Source: Cubamyces lactineus
Taxonomy: Eukaryota > Basidiomycota > Agaricomycetes > Polyporales > Polyporaceae
Assembly (NCBI GenBank): GCA_022376465.1
Contig: JACDTU010000005.1
Span: 732,001-796,000 of the forward strand
Length of the DNA stretch: 64,000 nucleotides
Direction of reading: 5' to 3'
A model generated the notes under the pieces. That model had not been told where the DNA came from, searched no databases, and saw nothing but the letters and a program-made list of their open reading frames with translations. Of this stretch, positions 21,228 through 30,355 are shown piece after piece. Each line of letters opens with the position of its first letter. Position 1 is the first letter of the stretch. A program made the position numbers and the translations under genes.

Positions 21228-24199
21228 TGGCTCATGACGATTTCGCTGATGGTTAGGCCGTGGCAGAGGAACAGCAGGTGGTGGATTAGGTTGTTGCGGA
21301 GGAGGGGGAGCAGGTTGCTCTGGAGGTGCAGGAGGTGCAGGAGGTGCGACCTCCGGGAGAGAATTGGAAGAGGGATATCGATCTCGAAGTTTTCAGGCTC
21401 AGCATTGGAGGCATCGTCTGAAGAGACTTCTTGATCTGAGAACGGACTATCGTCTGGGGTAACAGGACGATTGCCAGGAATCTTACGTGCAGGAAAAGAC
21501 TCTTCGTCGAAGATCACATCGCGAGATACGACGATAGAGTGGGTGGCTGGATTCCAGAATTTATACCCCTTGGAACCCTGCTCATACCCGACAAAGATCA
21601 TCTCGACAGCCTTCTTGTCGAGTTTCCCTTTGCGCTTGTCCTTTTGCACATGAACATAGGCTTTGCAGCCAAAAACGCGGAAATAGGACACATCAGGGAT
21701 GGTCCCATCCCACAGAGTGATGGGACATCGCCATTTCAGGCGACGCATAGGCTGACGATTATAGATATGAACGGCTGCCTCAATAGCGAGTTGCCAGAAA
21801 CCGTGACTAAGTCCTGCATGATGAAGCATAGACAGAGCCTTTTCAGTGATTGTACGGTTCCAGCGTTCAGCGCGTCCATTCTGCTGAGGCGAATCAGGCA
21901 TGGTTTTGTGGTGCTCAATCCCTAGACTGCGGAGAAGCTCAGAGAACTCGTTTGACGTGTACTCCCCACCACGATCAGAGCGGACTCGCTTGATTTTCCT
22001 CCCAGTTTGATTCTCAGCCCAAGCCTTGAAGTCCTTGAACGCTTTGAAGGCGTCCGACTTGTACTTCAGGAAATAAGCACGGGCGAGACCGGAGTAATCA
22101 TCTATGAAGCTAGCGAAGTACTTGAATCCGCTGCCAACTGACGCAGTGCGCATTGGCCCATCAAGATCAGTGTGGACGAGCTCAAGGGGCTCAGTCGCAC
22201 GCTTTTCTGATGGCGGGAAAGGGAGTCTGTGGGATTTGCCAAAGGCACAACCCTCACACGGTTCATCATCCGCGGGATCAAGCTGGTCTACACCCTTAAC
22301 GTTCTTAGGCAGGTGGCGAAGAGGCTCCTTGCCTGCATGACCAAAGCGACGATGCCAGGTCTTGTAACTGCGAACGTTTAGGTGGACGTGCCTGTTCAGG
22401 ATAATCTCCAGAGTCAAATCATAGAGATTGCTCGCAGGATTGTACGGTGCCTCAAGGATCTTTCGACCCTTGATGCGAATCGTCGAGCCTGAGTCGACAG
22501 CGCCTTCCGGCTGCTTGTCGAAGATCATCATCTTCCTCGCTCCTTGGAAGAGAGAATAACCATTCTTCTCAATGGTACCGGTGGAGAACAGTCGTGCAGA
22601 GGCCTGAGGCACATAGCAGACGTTCGGAAGAGTGATAGTCCACCGTTGTCCATCGACAAGAGTCTCAGCTTTAACAGTGCCTTGACCGAGTCCCTGAATA
22701 ACCGAACCTTCGCCAGATGAGGCAGTATTGAAGGTCAGTGGTTTGTCAAAGGGTTCGTACTCGGTGAAGTCGTCAAAGCACCAAGTGACGTGCTGAGATG
22801 CGCCAGAGTCCATCAGCCAACGAGTATACCGCACACCAGCAGCAGCTTTCGCCGCATCATAGAAAGAAGCGTGCATGTTAGAGCCGGATTCAGCTACAAG
22901 TACATTGGCCGAGACGTGCGCATGGTCATGAGAATTGTCCTTTCCCTTCCCTTTGTCCTTCTCCTTATCCTTGTCCTTCTTCTTGCCACCGTTGCCCTTA
23001 CCCTTGTTGCCCTTGGGGCGAAGCTCGGGGTGCTTCTTGTAGCAAGTCGACTCGTGATGGGTCTGACTGCCACAGAAGTCGCAGGGGCCGGACGGCTTGG
23101 GCTTGGTCTTGGAGATCCTAGCAGCAGATTGACCGGTCTTGCGCATGGCTTCCTCAGAGAGAGATTTCTCAAGGATGACGTCGACGGTGATCTTGTCGAG
23201 GTCCATAGTGGCCATGAGCGCAGAGATCATAGGTCGGTAGGACTCCGGAACCTTGGAGAGAAGGATGAGGGCCTGGATGTTGTCCTCTAACTTCAGGCCA
23301 TTGGTCGAGATCTCGCGGATACGCGTGACGATCCGACTCATCTGATCCTGAAGTGAACGCTGGTCCGACATGCGAGACTCGCTGATGAGCGACTCAAAGA
23401 GACCCCAAACGTGCGCAGAGTTCGGTTTCCCAAACTTGTCTTTTAGTGCATCCCACATCTCTTTGGCAGTGAGATTGGCCGGAGAGGAGGTACCGTTGGT
23501 CATCTTCGTCTCGAGGAGATAGTGGAAGCTAGGCCCAGTCCGCATGAAGAGCAGACCGCAAGCCTGAGCATTCTTCTTCTTATACTCCTTGCGCTCTTCA
23601 GCGTCGGTAGGTTCAGCCGTCTCCGAAGAGACTACATCCCAGCAGTTCATGAACATGAGAAGACCCTTCATCTTCGCAGCCCAGTCGGCGTACTGGCTGG
23701 CCGAAGAAAGGAGAGGGACCGATTCAGGTTTGATGTCGCCCATAGTGAGGAGAAAGAATTGGGGCGAATCGACGAGGTTCTCGGTGAGATCGAGTGTAGG
23801 AAGTGGAGATTGTGGAGGCGCGAATTGGAGAGGCGCGTCCGGAGGAAGGGGTGTGGGAGCAAGGAGAGGTGAAAGCTCGTAGACTGATTCTAGGTCTTCT
23901 TCTTCTTCTGTCGAAGAAGGAGGAAGCGGAGTAACTTGCCAAGGTTCTGGGACTACAGCCCAGAGGTTACCGGGTGGAGGCTCTTGAAGGTTCTGGTAGC
24001 GATTAGGACAGGGGAAGCTATCGCAAGCAAAGTAGCTGTCGTCTTCTGGGTCGTAGTAACGGTCGAGGTTCTCGTCGACGTCGAAGAAGTGGATAAGCCC
24101 AGAACAATCAAAGGCAGATGATTCCGAAGGGTTGTCGAGAGTGGCGTCGACTTCCTCCTCAGAGTCTATGGCAAGAGGTTCCGCTGTGGTCGGCTCCAA
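21209..24199 (-). CDS. Copia Gag-protease-integrase frame
   Basis: The frame is open from 24199 to 21209 (996 codons) but has no ATG before 23743-23741, where a typical Gag start MGDIKPESVPLL appears. Numbered from 24199: a UBN2-type Gag lies at about residues 170-345, a zinc knuckle CDFCGSQTHHESTC near 371, protease WLMDSGASQ near 461, an HHCC zinc-binding segment at about 620-655 (HRRFGHAG...CEGCAFG), and the integrase core with DLDGP, DRGGEY and QNGRAERWNRT giving the D, D35E triad at about 677, 742 and 778. The C-terminal 30 residues (leucine/histidine-rich) are the proline-rich linker read out of frame. The 152 open codons before the first ATG are acidic and protein-like. Confidence 0.95.
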   Translation of the reverse strand: MEPTTAEPLAIDSEEEVDATLDNPSESSAFDCSGLIHFFDVDENLDRYYDPEDDSYFACDSFPCPNRYQNLQEPPPGNLWAVVPEPWQVTPLPPSSTEEEEDLESVYELSPLLAPTPLPPDAPLQFAPPQSPLPTLDLTENLVDSPQFFLLTMGDIKPESVPLLSSASQYADWAAKMKGLLMFMNCWDVVSSETAEPTDAEERKEYKKKNAQACGLLFMRTGPSFHYLLETKMTNGTSSPANLTAKEMWDALKDKFGKPNSAHVWGLFESLISESRMSDQRSLQDQMSRIVTRIREISTNGLKLEDNIQALILLSKVPESYRPMISALMATMDLDKITVDVILEKSLSEEAMRKTGQSAARISKTKPKPSGPCDFCGSQTHHESTCYKKHPELRPKGNKGKGNGGKKKDKDKEKDKGKGKDNSHDHAHVSANVLVAESGSNMHASFYDAAKAAAGVRYTRWLMDSGASQHVTWCFDDFTEYEPFDKPLTFNTASSGEGSVIQGLGQGTVKAETLVDGQRWTITLPNVCYVPQASARLFSTGTIEKNGYSLFQGARKMMIFDKQPEGAVDSGSTIRIKGRKILEAPYNPASNLYDLTLEIILNRHVHLNVRSYKTWHRRFGHAGKEPLRHLPKNVKGVDQLDPADDEPCEGCAFGKSHRLPFPPSEKRATEPLELVHTDLDGPMRTASVGSGFKYFASFIDDYSGLARAYFLKYKSDAFKAFKDFKAWAENQTGRKIKRVRSDRGGEYTSNEFSELLRSLGIEHHKTMPDSPQQNGRAERWNRTITEKALSMLHHAGLSHGFWQLAIEAAVHIYNRQPMRRLKWRCPITLWDGTIPDVSYFRVFGCKAYVHVQKDKRKGKLDKKAVEMIFVGYEQGSKGYKFWNPATHSIVVSRDVIFDEESFPARKIPGNRPVTPDDSPFSDQEVSSDDASNAEPENFEIDIPLPILSRRSHLLHLLHLQSNLLPLLRNNLIHHLLFLCHGLTISEIVMSQWEVLA
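21322..21348 (+). repeat. Three 9-bp repeats in the Copia linker
   Basis: ggaggtgca occurs twice and ggaggtgcg once, in tandem. In the reverse-transcriptase frame they encode repeated Ala-Pro-Pro in a proline-rich linker between integrase and reverse transcriptase. They lie within the interval where the reading frame changes. Confidence 0.85.
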
Positions 24200-24694
24200 A
24201 ACGGTTCAGAAAAAACGCGATGATTGACTTGCTGTGTGCACCGAGAAGTCCTGGTAGATGGGAACACCTGTTCAGGAGAACCAGAGATCCAGACAGCCGA
24301 AATGCCCGAAAAACTGGGTAGAAGTTGCCAACTGTGCCCAAGAAAAACTATGTACTGCTATCCGACAAAAAGAGTATCGTAAGGAGGGTCCAGACGGTTG
24401 TCCTCCGGTCCTAAGTTCCTAAAGAACCCGGATACAAGGGCTGGCTGTCGCAAGTGCGAGGCCTGACCCAGGGATACTAGAAAGAGCTCGCTACAAAGAG
24501 CTGTACAACCTACTGAGTACTAGGGCTATAGTAAAAGCACTCAGGGCTGCGTCACGAGCGCAGAAATGTCCCCCTGGTAGCAGTGTCGGCGGGCAACAGT
24601 CAAGAGTTAAGGAATTATGGAGGGGAGGGTGCACAACAGCGATGTCGACGAAGGGAGGGTGCGCGCAGAGATGTCGACAGAAGCAGCAACAAGT

Positions 24695-24715
24695 TAGAGC
24701 GCAGGGCTCATAACC
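24695..24715 (-). other. Primer-binding site matching initiator tRNA-Met anticodon arm
   Basis: Directly inside the 5' LTR the plus strand reads agagcgcagggctcataacc. This matches the anticodon stem-loop of eukaryotic initiator tRNA-Met (anticodon CAT in ggctcataacc) rather than any tRNA 3' end. Drosophila copia and yeast Ty5 are known to prime with a cleaved half of initiator tRNA-Met at this same region. The match, its length and its adjacency to the LTR support the same priming mode. Confidence 0.85.
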
Positions 24716-25249
24716 TGACGAACTTCTGAACCTAGAAGGCTGGGGAGCGACCTGTAAGCGACACAAGAGAGTCTTCAGTCTGTGAGCGAACGACTATATT
24801 GCATAGTGCAAGTACCTGTAAGCGACACAAGAGAGCTACAAGTACTTGGTAAGTAACTGCATAAGTAACCATAGGTAATGAAGGAACTTACTCTTCAGTC
24901 TGTGAGCGAACGACTGAAGAGTAGGGGCGAAGAATGTCCTCCTTATATACTGAGAGAGGAGTGCCATGAGTAAGCGAAGAAAGGAGGCATGTGATCGCTA
25001 TGTACAATGAGTAAGACCATGGTGCGAGTATCGCGACATATGGTGTCATAGGTATAGAACCCTCTGGAAGGATCCGTAGCAGTGTAGAACGCAACGGAAA
25101 GATGGAGGGAATGAAAGAATGTCCAACTACAGTACGTACACTGAGCAGTCCATAAAAGGAATAAAGTCCATGCTGTGCGCATTGTAGGCGCCACAGCCAC
25201 AAAGTCCACATTCCCGGTCCGGCACAGCCGATAACCTGGAAGTTCAACA
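24716..25249 (-). repeat. Copia 5' LTR
   Basis: 534 bp, one mismatch to the 3' LTR by eye. A candidate TATA box lies near 24943-24950 on the minus strand, which would drive transcription into gag. The same internal tandem repeats as in the other LTR are present. Confidence 0.95.
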
Positions 25250-25254
25250 GAAGA

Positions 25255-26574
25255 CGGACTGCGGAACAGCTGACAGCAGAGCCGCCGTCGGCGCGTCCGT
25301 ACGTCCGTACCATTCCTCCTTCAATCCCTTATTCGCGAAGCCGTCTTCATATGAAGGCTGCTGCACGATCGTCTTCGCGGGCGTGATGAACCCCAAGCGC
25401 CTGCGCGGCCCTGCCCGCATTCGGTGGGCGTGCATCTGGCATCCGAAGCGTCCCCCTTCTGCGCCTTCGCCTTTCATCTGCGAGGAGCCTTCTGGGCCAG
25501 GGGCTCGTGTCTTCTCTCATTCAGGCGAGAACCGGGGCCAGACGTGGAGCTTCCGGAGAGATACCGCTGACATAGGAAGCACTAGAGGGCCTGGAGGACG
25601 TTGCATGCAGTCATAGTCAGTCGCTGAGTTAAAGGTGGTGCGGGCGGCCCGTGTTCGGACGCTGTACGCTGAGTCTGTAAAGCCTATGCGTCCGATAGCC
25701 TATTGGACGTACGCACCCACGCATGCGGGTACGCGCTGATGCTGCCCCGGGGAACTGAGCTGGATAGATAGACGAGGTGAGCAGATGACGTACCTTCTCA
25801 TCGAATGGGTTCCCTCGCGAAGGTAGGGGAACGTAGTCGGGATGTCTAGTTGTCGAGAAGTCCCAGCATGCGAGCCTCGCCAAGTACCTAGTTTACTCAT
25901 CCTGGTCCGCAGTCCGTGAGAGCTGTAAGTGCCGACTATCGTTGCAGATTTCACGTCGTAGGTTCAGACGGCCTGAACGCGTGGTGGGCGCGGAGATGAA
26001 GGAGGGCTGCGAATATCCGAACGCGCATGATCACTAGCACTGCCTAGCTCTGTACTGGGTAATGCTTGGCGTCTGTCAAGCTCAATATGGCAATTCAAAC
26101 ATTCTCGCTTTTCCGCTCGAATCCACCACCACTAGCCTTGTCCGTATCTTGCAAGTGTCACGCTGCGCTGACACTAAGACAAAGATGCCGTTATTCACAG
26201 CCCGATGCGTTCGCTAATTGCCAATGAGTACTGAGTTCTAGCCCAATCTACTCCTCATCGATAACATTCAGCGCCAAAGGCGCCGGGAGCACTTTCACTT
26301 GCTAGATCATCACCCTTCGTACCCAGCCTATATTGGCATCAGTAGGGTACTCCACGATGGACACGGGCCATTTAATGAAGACACAAGTCAACTCCCATCG
26401 CCTTCTCCCCGACACGTAGCCTGTACCAAGACTACAGAGCATCTCTTGCAGACTTAGCTTCAGTGGAACACCTTACTCGTACTCGTGAGTCAACTTGCCT
26501 CGTATCGGGGAATACTGCGTGGAAGTAGCTCATTATCCGTATCAATAGCCTGCGAGGCGTGCACGGAGTCTTCC
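25255..26574. other. Non-coding DNA of arm B
   Basis: The first 660 bp nearly duplicates arm A 2810-3467 in reverse. The remainder is a diverged counterpart of A 2142-2700. No gene is supported before the orphan gene at 26575. The last 200 bp should contain its promoter. Confidence 0.6.
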
Positions 26575-26943
26575 ATGCCCCGTAACCAGCTTGTGCTATC
26601 TGGCCTGAGCGTGATCCTCGAGGCACTGTCCACCCTCGAGCAAAAATTCTTCAAAGCCTCCACAGATCGCGCTCAACACTCCTTTTCCCTTGACGATGGT
26701 ACAAGAGTCACCTTCTCCAAAACAGGCTACACGAGATCCGGGCACAAGAATATCTCCTACTCCATTAGATTCGTTCTGACGGCCGGTTCGGAGGAAACGC
26801 TCACAATCTACGTCTTCAATCCCTCCGATGACGATTCTTCTGTGAACATGAGGGGAGTCAGGAGTGCCATCGAGTACCTCATGTCAACGAGCGACACTAT
26901 CAGGGCTCGCGACGTAGATGCGAGCACGCTGCAGGATGCGTAG
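26575..26943 (+). CDS. 122-aa orphan protein, arm B copy
   Basis: A single open exon from ATG 26575 to TAG 26941-26943. It is the paralogue of the 121-aa protein at 1776-2141, with roughly half the residues shared by eye and the C-terminal IEYLMSTSDTIRARDVDAST segment almost unchanged. Family and function are unrecognised. The predicted protein is soluble with no obvious signal or membrane segment. It lies 272 bp from the end of the kinase-like gene 27216-28374 and converges on it, repeating the layout of arm A. Confidence 0.7.
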   Translation: MPRNQLVLSGLSVILEALSTLEQKFFKASTDRAQHSFSLDDGTRVTFSKTGYTRSGHKNISYSIRFVLTAGSEETLTIYVFNPSDDDSSVNMRGVRSAIEYLMSTSDTIRARDVDASTLQDA

Positions 26944-27215
26944 CGTTCCAATGTCGGTGAGCATTGACCTTGTCGATCCTGCCTACTACTGCTTACAGTT
27001 GGGAACCAACTTCCTCAATCCAGTCCTAAGCGATTCAAGCGACACGTTGGCCACTAGGTGGATCATGGTGGTCCCTTAGACCGTCCTAGGTGTGCATTGA
27101 ATGTAGTCCGGGTTTGTGCGTGAGAGGGAGGTTGCATACACGGCATCAGTATGTAGGATCACTGCTCAGAGAACGCGCCGCATACATGAAGGCGAAACAC
27201 TATTTGGGTCGGGAG

Positions 27216-28374
27216 CTAAGACGTTCGACGAAGGGTATATGGGAGTTTCTGGTATAGAGCGGAGCACCAATCAAGCGCGGACACCGTCAAACGGACAATC
27301 GACATCACGCGCAACGCGGTCCGAGCCGTTGGTCGACATCGGCAGACAGCGCGACAACCGCGCTCATTCCCAATCAACCATCGTGCATATCGCCGCAAGA
27401 GCCAAGGCGGGTTGGGCTTCTCTTCAGCATATATCTAAGGAGATCGTTAGCGGTGTAGCACAAGGCATGACATGATGCGCTCACGTCTATCAGTTCGTTC
27501 AAGAGAATCCCGAGGCAATAGATATCCCACGAGTAGGGATCGAAGTGCGTCATACCGTGAGGAGGAGGCGTCTGAGTTTCTGGCAAAGTGATCGCAGGTT
27601 GAGAACCTGGTCCACGTGTGAACTGCCGCGATGAGTTGAAGTCGTAGATGTAGACTCTTCCCAGCCGAAGAGCAGAATGGTAAGCTGCTGGCGAAGGGAG
27701 TGCTCCGCCAACATTGCCGAAACACAAATCCTACACGACAACAACTCGCGTCAGATCATGTGGGAAATTGAACCAATAAGAGAGAACGTGCCATGTGAAC
27801 GATATGATGCGTATGCAGATAGTCGACGCCCTAGATGCGTGAGCTGTAGCATGAATAAGTGTGCTCAGGCGTGAAACAAACCTCTATGAGTTGGTAAAAT
27901 ATGTCAGCCAGGTCACTGGATGATTTGCATCGCCGACCAGTAATCATTGAATCTATGTCAGATATCATAGGCATTATCAGAATAGGATGACCGTCGCGGA
28001 CGATTTCGCATGGGATGGTGTGGTTCCGCGGTGAGCTGAGATTGGCCAGAAGTCGCTCGTAGATCTTGAGCTCTTCGTCGTCAAGGTCTAGGACTTTGAT
28101 GACAAACCCTCGATCTGCTGGCCCGCCGTCTTTCGCAATCGATCGGAATACCACACCCTACGTTGAGAATACAGGCTCAATGCGCATATCTGGCGGGTTT
28201 ATGAGCAGTTCATACCGGTTTCAAGGAGTCGTCCAGGACGATTCCTCGCCGGACTAGTTCAGGATGGTTTACAAGGCGACCGCGGACGCCACTGTAGTGA
28301 ATCGAGCCATCGTGGTTTCTCGCGTACCATGGAGGATTATCATGAGCTTGAACGACAATTTCAGTATTCGTCAT
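27216..28374 (-). CDS. Fungal kinase-like protein, inner arm B copy (312 aa)
   Basis: Five exons: 28374-28216, 28157-27882, 27830-27792, 27730-27485 and 27434-27216. They join in frame and align over the full length with the arm A protein, including GFVIKVLDLDDEE, HMDLCFGN across intron 3, YDFNSSRQF in place of DFG, DPYSWDIYCLG and RYARWLIGNERGC. Exon 2 is one codon longer than in the other copies. Intron 3 would begin with GC (gcacgt) instead of GT, which may weaken splicing; without it the catalytic loop is broken. This is the most diverged of the three copies and the one paired with the orphan gene in arm B. Confidence 0.7.
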
Positions 28375-28727
28375 GGGCTGGTGTGCGGTGTAGCGTTGTG
28401 TACAAGTTCGATGCTGTGACGCACGCCGGTCGCCGCGAATGTTCAAGCTGGTGAATCACTCCTGTAGTCATAGAGCTTACGTCATCATATTCTCGCCACA
28501 ATAGTCTGAGTAGACGCCATGGCGTTCCCCCGCTCTCAGTGGCTTAAGTCATTTAGTAGTACTTAGTGAGGTGTAGTTCTAAGCTTCACGACAGGCAAGC
28601 GTATTCTCCACCGGCTTGTTATGTTGTATGTATCCCACGCGCCTTGCTATGTGCGTGATCATCACACGGGTACCGCAGAGAATACACTGGCAATCGCATC
28701 ATGACGCATGCGATGAAAGAGCTGCAT

Positions 28728-29884
28728 TCAAAAGTGGCGAATTGCAGAGAAAGGCAAACGAAACATCTTCAAGCTCCATCCAAGCGCAGAAACCTTCCAG
28801 CGGACGACAGACATCACGCGCAATGCAGTCTGAGCTGTTGGTCGACATCGACAGGCAGCACGACAACCTCGTTCGTTCCCAATCAACCACAGTGCGTACC
28901 GACGCAAGAGCCGAGGCGGAGTCGGTTTCCGTTCGGCGTAAAGCTAGGGAAAGTCTGAGCAGGGCGGTATAACATCGAAAATACTATACCCACATCCATC
29001 AACTCGTTCAAGAGAACGCCAAGACAGTATACGTCCCATGAGTATGGATCGAATTGTGTTATGCCATTTGGAGGAGGAACTTGGGTTTCTGGTAGTGTGA
29101 TCGCGGGCTGCGAGTCCGGCCCACGGGTGAACTGTCGCGAGGTATTGAAGTCATAGATGTAAACCCTTCCCAGCCGAAGTGCAGCATGGTAAGAAGCTGG
29201 TAAGGAGAGCGCTCCGCCAACGTTGCCGAAACATAGATCCTACGTGACAACCGTTGGCGTCAGCATTGATGGCAAGCGTAGTGCAAGAGAGGGGGTCCAC
29301 CATATGAACAATGTGGTGCTTGTGAAGGAAAGCGACACCCTGAGATTACGTGATTGAGCGTGACTAAATGGACCAAGGCATAGAACAAACCTCTACGAGC
29401 TGGTAGAAGACGTCGACGAGATCGCTAAATGATTTACACCATCGGCTGATCACCAACTCCATTCTAGACAGCATAGGCATGATGAGCATCGGATGCCCGT
29501 TGCGGACGACCTCGCATGGTATAGTGTGATTCTGTGGTGAGTCCAAACAGCCCAGGAGCCGCTCGTAAATCTCGAGCTCTTCGTCTTCGAGATCTAGGAC
29601 CTTGACGACAAATCCTCGATCTCCTGGTCCTTCGTCTTTGGCGAGTGATTCAAAAACCACGCCCTAGAGCGGGAAGTGTACGTCAGCGTGTATACTCCTG
29701 GGACGATTGGTGAGTACATAGATACCGGTTTCAAGGCGTAGTCTAACGCGATTCCTCGCCGCGCCAGTTCAGGGTGTCCAACAAGGCGATCGGGGACTCC
29801 ACTGTAGAGGATTGAACCATCGGAATCTCTGGCGTACCACGGCGGGTTGTCATGTGTTTCAGGGACAACTTCAGCATTGTTCAT
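28728..29884 (-). CDS. Fungal kinase-like protein, outer arm B copy (310 aa)
   Basis: Five exons: 29884-29726, 29663-29391, 29339-29301, 29239-28994 and 28943-28728. The first four are almost identical to the arm A gene (MNNAEVVPETHDN versus MKNAEVVPETHDN at the start), while exon 5 is clearly more diverged and ends with a different tail (SAIRHF). The same motifs are kept: VVKVL, HMDLCFGN, YDFN and DPYSWDVYCLG. The abrupt drop in identity after exon 4 suggests recombination or gene conversion. It lies head-to-tail behind the inner copy with about 350 bp between. Kinase activity is doubtful for the same DFN reason. Confidence 0.73.
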
Positions 29885-30355
29885 GGTGAGAGCGTATACA
29901 GGATGTTGCCTCATCCGAGTCTGCCGTAGGCAAACGCGCACAAGTCACTGGTGTCGTGGCGGTAAGTAGTTACTTGAAACAATAGTTGTGGTAAGTTGCG
30001 ATAGTAGTGATTACGTCATCATATATGATGGCGGCCGTTGTCCATGAGCGCCAAAGTGGACTTACCGGTAAACGGAATGCCTTCCTCCTCGACCGCAAAA
30101 CATGTTTCCCTCACAAAATACACAACTGCGGATACTGCACTGTGAATGGTCAGGATGGGGGTAGTTTTCAAATCTTCCTGGCGATTCAGACGTTTTGATG
30201 GGTGGTATGTTCAAGTTGTGCCATACATGATTCGATGGGTTCAGTTTGCGGGACAGCTATGCATGATGTCATCGCTCATTGACGTTCGAATCCAACTGAC
30301 TGCAGAATTTGTGCCATGCAAACCTTGACCTCAAACCACCATCGCGACATATCAA

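Larger units (their letters stand above)
18934..25249 (-). mobile_element. Full-length Ty1/Copia LTR retrotransposon
   Basis: The element is 6316 bp and lies on the minus strand. LTRs of 534 bp sit at 24716-25249 (5') and 18934-19467 (3'), start TG and end CA, and differ at one position by eye (A at 19139, G at 24921). The target duplication is gaaga at 18929-18933 and 25250-25254. Internally, gag, protease and integrase precede reverse transcriptase and RNase H, the Copia order. Arm A keeps the empty site at 3468-3472. A frameshift between integrase and reverse transcriptase separates the polyprotein into two frames. LTR near-identity implies recent insertion. Confidence 0.97.
16869..30096 (-). 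repeat. Right arm (B) of the inverted duplication
   Basis: This is the reverse complement of 106-5532, interrupted by a 6.3-kb Copia element at 18934-25249. It is longer than arm A by about 1.5 kb beyond the transposon, mostly because it has two kinase-like genes (27216-28374 and 28728-29884) where A has one. The parts 16869-18933 and 25250-25915 nearly match A. The section around 25920-28940 is diverged, and 28990-30096 is again nearly identical to A. Confidence 0.93.

Noticed and set aside
21209..21400. Programmed -1 frameshift in the Copia polyprotein
   Set aside because: No canonical slippery heptamer in phase and no obvious downstream structure; most Copia elements use one frame, so an indel is preferred for now.
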